Of a DNA stretch of 64,000 nucleotides, positions 62,187 through 64,000 are shown piece after piece. The notes below the pieces were generated by a model that saw only the letters and a list, made by a program, of their open reading frames with translations, did no database searches and was not told the DNA's origin. Each line of letters opens with the position of its first letter. Position 1 is the stretch's first letter. A program made the translations under genes and the position numbers. This DNA comes from QHXQ01 sp038322995 (GTDB lineage Bacteria; Acidobacteriota; Blastocatellia; Pyrinomonadales; Pyrinomonadaceae), in contig JBBQGM010000005.1 of the NCBI GenBank assembly GCA_038322995.1, forward strand, positions 1 to 64,000, given 5' to 3'.

Positions 62187-63539
62187 ATGAAAGTTTGTCT
62201 GGCAAAAGCGTTGGTCTGGCTGCACGGGTTCGTGTTGCTGCTGGTCATCGCGCTCGCGGTTTACGGCATCGCGCGCGGGCAAGAGCGGCTAACGCCGACG
62301 GTGCAGCCGTCGGCGGCGAGCAAACCAGCGGCGGTGAAAACAACGCCGCCAGCGGACGCGCGTGGGCCGTTCGACGAGTTGCGCAAGGCGGGCTTCGATG
62401 CGCTGTACAGCCTCGACTACGAGGGCGCGCGGCGCAAATTCAAAGAGTTGGCGCAAGCCTATCCCGATCATCCGGCGGGGTCGCAGTTCCTCGCCACGAG
62501 TTTGTGGCTGGAGACTTTGAACAAGTCGCGGCGATTGCAGTCGGGGCTGTACAACAACGATGCCTTCTACGCGCAGAAAGAGGACAAGGTCGATCCGGCC
62601 ATCGTCGCGCAGTTTCGCGAGTGGACGCGGACGGCTAAAGCGTTGGCCGAAGCGCGTTTGAAACAGAACCCGCACGACGCGGAGGCGCTCTATTTTCTCG
62701 GCGCGACGCAAGGGCTGAAAGCCTCGTTTGAAGGCGCGGTCGAACGGCGCTTCATCGCGGCCTTGCGCGATGGCTCGGACGCGGTTGATAAGCACCGCGA
62801 CGTGGTCAAACTCGATCCCGCTTATCAAGATGCACGGATCACCATCGGCATGTACGACTATATCCTCGGCGGCTTGCCGTTCCCCGTGCGCGTCCTCGCT
62901 GGTCTGACCGGCAATCGTGGCTCGAAGAAGCGGGGGTTGGGCGCGCTCGAACAGGTGGCGCGCGAAGGTACTTGGGCCCGCGACGATGCCAAGACGCTGC
63001 TCATCCCGCTGTACAAACGCGAGCGGCGATTTTTGGACGCGCTCAAGTTGACGCGCGAATTGGCGGCTGCGTATCCGCGCAACTATCTGTTCAAATTAGA
63101 GACGGCCGACGCGCTCGGCGCGCAGGCCGCCGTCGAGCGCAAGAGCAACAACGAAACGGCCGCTAATACTTACGAGCGGGAAGCGTTTGGCATCTTCGAC
63201 GCGCTGCTACGCGAGCGCGATGCGAACGTGGCACGCTCGCTCGATCTGATCCATTACCAGTACGGCGAGGCGCTGTTTGTCGCGGGCCAAACGGAGCGCG
63301 CGGCGAAGGAATATCTGGCGGCCGCAGCGGCCGTCGGCGCGGAAGCGAATCAGGCGACGCTCGCGCGACTGCGTGCGGCGCAGGCGCTCGACCTCGCGGG
63401 CCAGCGCAAAGAGGCATTGGCGCAGTATCAAGCGGTGCTGACGCGGCCCAATGTTTACGATTCGCAGGACGAGGCGAAGAAGGGCCTACGCGAGCCGTAC
63501 CACAAGCCGGAGCCGAAGCGACAGGGCGACGAGAACTAA
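62187..63539 (+). CDS. Exported TPR protein
   Basis: A 450-residue protein from ATG 62187 with GGGAG upstream. The N-terminal hydrophobic segment (LHGFVLLLVIALAVYGIARG) is a signal peptide or anchor. The rest is helical TPR-like repeats: FDALYSLDYEGARRKFKELA, ALYFLGATQGLKASF, LVARL-type pairs further on and GEALFVAGQTERAAKEYLAA. It probably sits in the periplasm or is membrane-anchored. Its function is not known; it is probably cotranscribed with the two small genes before it. Confidence 0.8.
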   Translation: MKVCLAKALVWLHGFVLLLVIALAVYGIARGQERLTPTVQPSAASKPAAVKTTPPADARGPFDELRKAGFDALYSLDYEGARRKFKELAQAYPDHPAGSQFLATSLWLETLNKSRRLQSGLYNNDAFYAQKEDKVDPAIVAQFREWTRTAKALAEARLKQNPHDAEALYFLGATQGLKASFEGAVERRFIAALRDGSDAVDKHRDVVKLDPAYQDARITIGMYDYILGGLPFPVRVLAGLTGNRGSKKRGLGALEQVAREGTWARDDAKTLLIPLYKRERRFLDALKLTRELAAAYPRNYLFKLETADALGAQAAVERKSNNETAANTYEREAFGIFDALLRERDANVARSLDLIHYQYGEALFVAGQTERAAKEYLAAAAAVGAEANQATLARLRAAQALDLAGQRKEALAQYQAVLTRPNVYDSQDEAKKGLREPYHKPEPKRQGDEN

Positions 63540-63570
63540 CATTAAGCAACCGACGGACGAGATAAACAAG

Positions 63571-64000
63571 ATGTGTGAACAACTGATAGAACAAGGAGCG
63601 GGGGCGGCGGTCGGCTCGCGCATGTACGCGGTGCAGGAAGCGCCGGCACAAACAAACGCGGCGCATAAAGTTCGGCGGGCCGGCGGCGCGGACGTCACGC
63701 GCCCGCGCCGGCTGTTGTTGTGTCTCGACGGCGTGCCGTTCGAAATGATGCGGGCGGCGCAAGCGCGCGGACTGTTCGCGGGCTTCAACGAGCCGGCGGG
63801 TTTGCTCTCACCGTTTCCGACGATGACGAACATCGCGCTCGCCTCAATGCTCAAGGCCAGCGCGCCGCTCGGCTACGAGTCGTTATATTTTGACCGCAAG
63901 GCGCAGGAGTTACGCGGCGGCGTGCAGAAGTACATCGGCCGGCGCACGCCCGACAAAGTGCCTTCGACCTACATGGACGAGCTTGATTATCAAGAGCCGC
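63571..64000 (+). CDS. Alkaline-phosphatase-superfamily protein, N-terminal part (cut by window end)
   Basis: An open frame from ATG 63571 to the last base, about 143 residues. LLLCLDGVPFEMMRAAQ followed by SPFPTMTNIALASML is the start of the type I phosphodiesterase/nucleotide pyrophosphatase branch of the alkaline phosphatase superfamily, where the Asp binds metal and the Thr in FPTMTN is the nucleophile. There is no signal peptide at the N-terminus. It follows the TPR gene by about 30 bases. Confidence 0.75.
   Translation, partial: MCEQLIEQGAGAAVGSRMYAVQEAPAQTNAAHKVRRAGGADVTRPRRLLLCLDGVPFEMMRAAQARGLFAGFNEPAGLLSPFPTMTNIALASMLKASAPLGYESLYFDRKAQELRGGVQKYIGRRTPDKVPSTYMDELDYQEP

Overview
The window looks like a chromosome segment of a high-GC, diderm, free-living bacterium, most likely an Acidobacteriota member of the Blastocatellia type. 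This is inference from gene content: a lipid A/LPS gene set, secreted proteins with Soli_cterm (TIGR03437-like), BACON, Calx-beta and DUF4214 domains, five YfhO-type membrane proteins, and intergenic hairpins built from short degenerate words. I found no rRNA, tRNA, CRISPR array or insertion sequence.

Layout. 1-1.5 kb: the N-terminal part of a TPR protein, divergent from a 73-residue exported peptide, with a perfect 17-bp palindrome between them. 1.9-8.6 kb: outer-membrane biogenesis (lpxA, lpxD, a racemase pseudogene, lpxB, lptD). 8.9-18.1 kb: secreted proteins (a multidomain subtilisin ending in DUF4214, a propeller/Soli_cterm protein, a second DUF4214 protein) plus a GT4 glycosyltransferase. 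18.3-32.7 kb: four tandem YfhO-type GT-C-like membrane proteins joined by ATGA overlaps, with a fifth facing them and overlapping tail-to-tail. 32.7-45 kb: surface-glycan assembly (methyltransferase, CsbB/GtrB-like GT2, a double GT4 protein, a DUF4214 coiled-coil protein, Wzt, Wzm, an alpha/alpha-toroid-like exported protein, and an O-antigen ligase/polymerase with an inserted PDZ-like domain). A visibly AT-richer patch at about 39.6-41.2 kb splits wzt from wzm; it carries an unrecognised 265-residue protein and convergent hicA and hicB.

45-64 kb is mostly housekeeping and metabolism: a large TPR protein, a small membrane protein overlapping thiE, a minus-strand run (alpha/beta hydrolase, GH1-like glycosidase, GMC oxidoreductase with a gluconate-2-dehydrogenase subunit-3 partner, SDR, aquaporin-like channel), thiD, a PAS-PAS-GGDEF-EAL protein, a cyclophilin, a Cof-type HAD phosphatase, thrC followed by three small or TPR genes, and the start of an alkaline-phosphatase-superfamily protein cut by the window end.

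How the genes may work together (inference): Lpx and Lpt proteins build and export lipid A. The GT4 enzymes would assemble a glycan on a lipid carrier, Wzm/Wzt would export it, and the ligase-like protein would attach or polymerise it. The GT2 protein could charge undecaprenyl phosphate with sugars used on the periplasmic side by the YfhO-type proteins. The most unusual points are the TPR/palindrome/peptide module, the YfhO array with signs of gene conversion and one internal domain loss, the PDZ-in-ligase fusion, the convergent hicA/hicB pair, and intergenic word repeats that in places supply the ends of reading frames.
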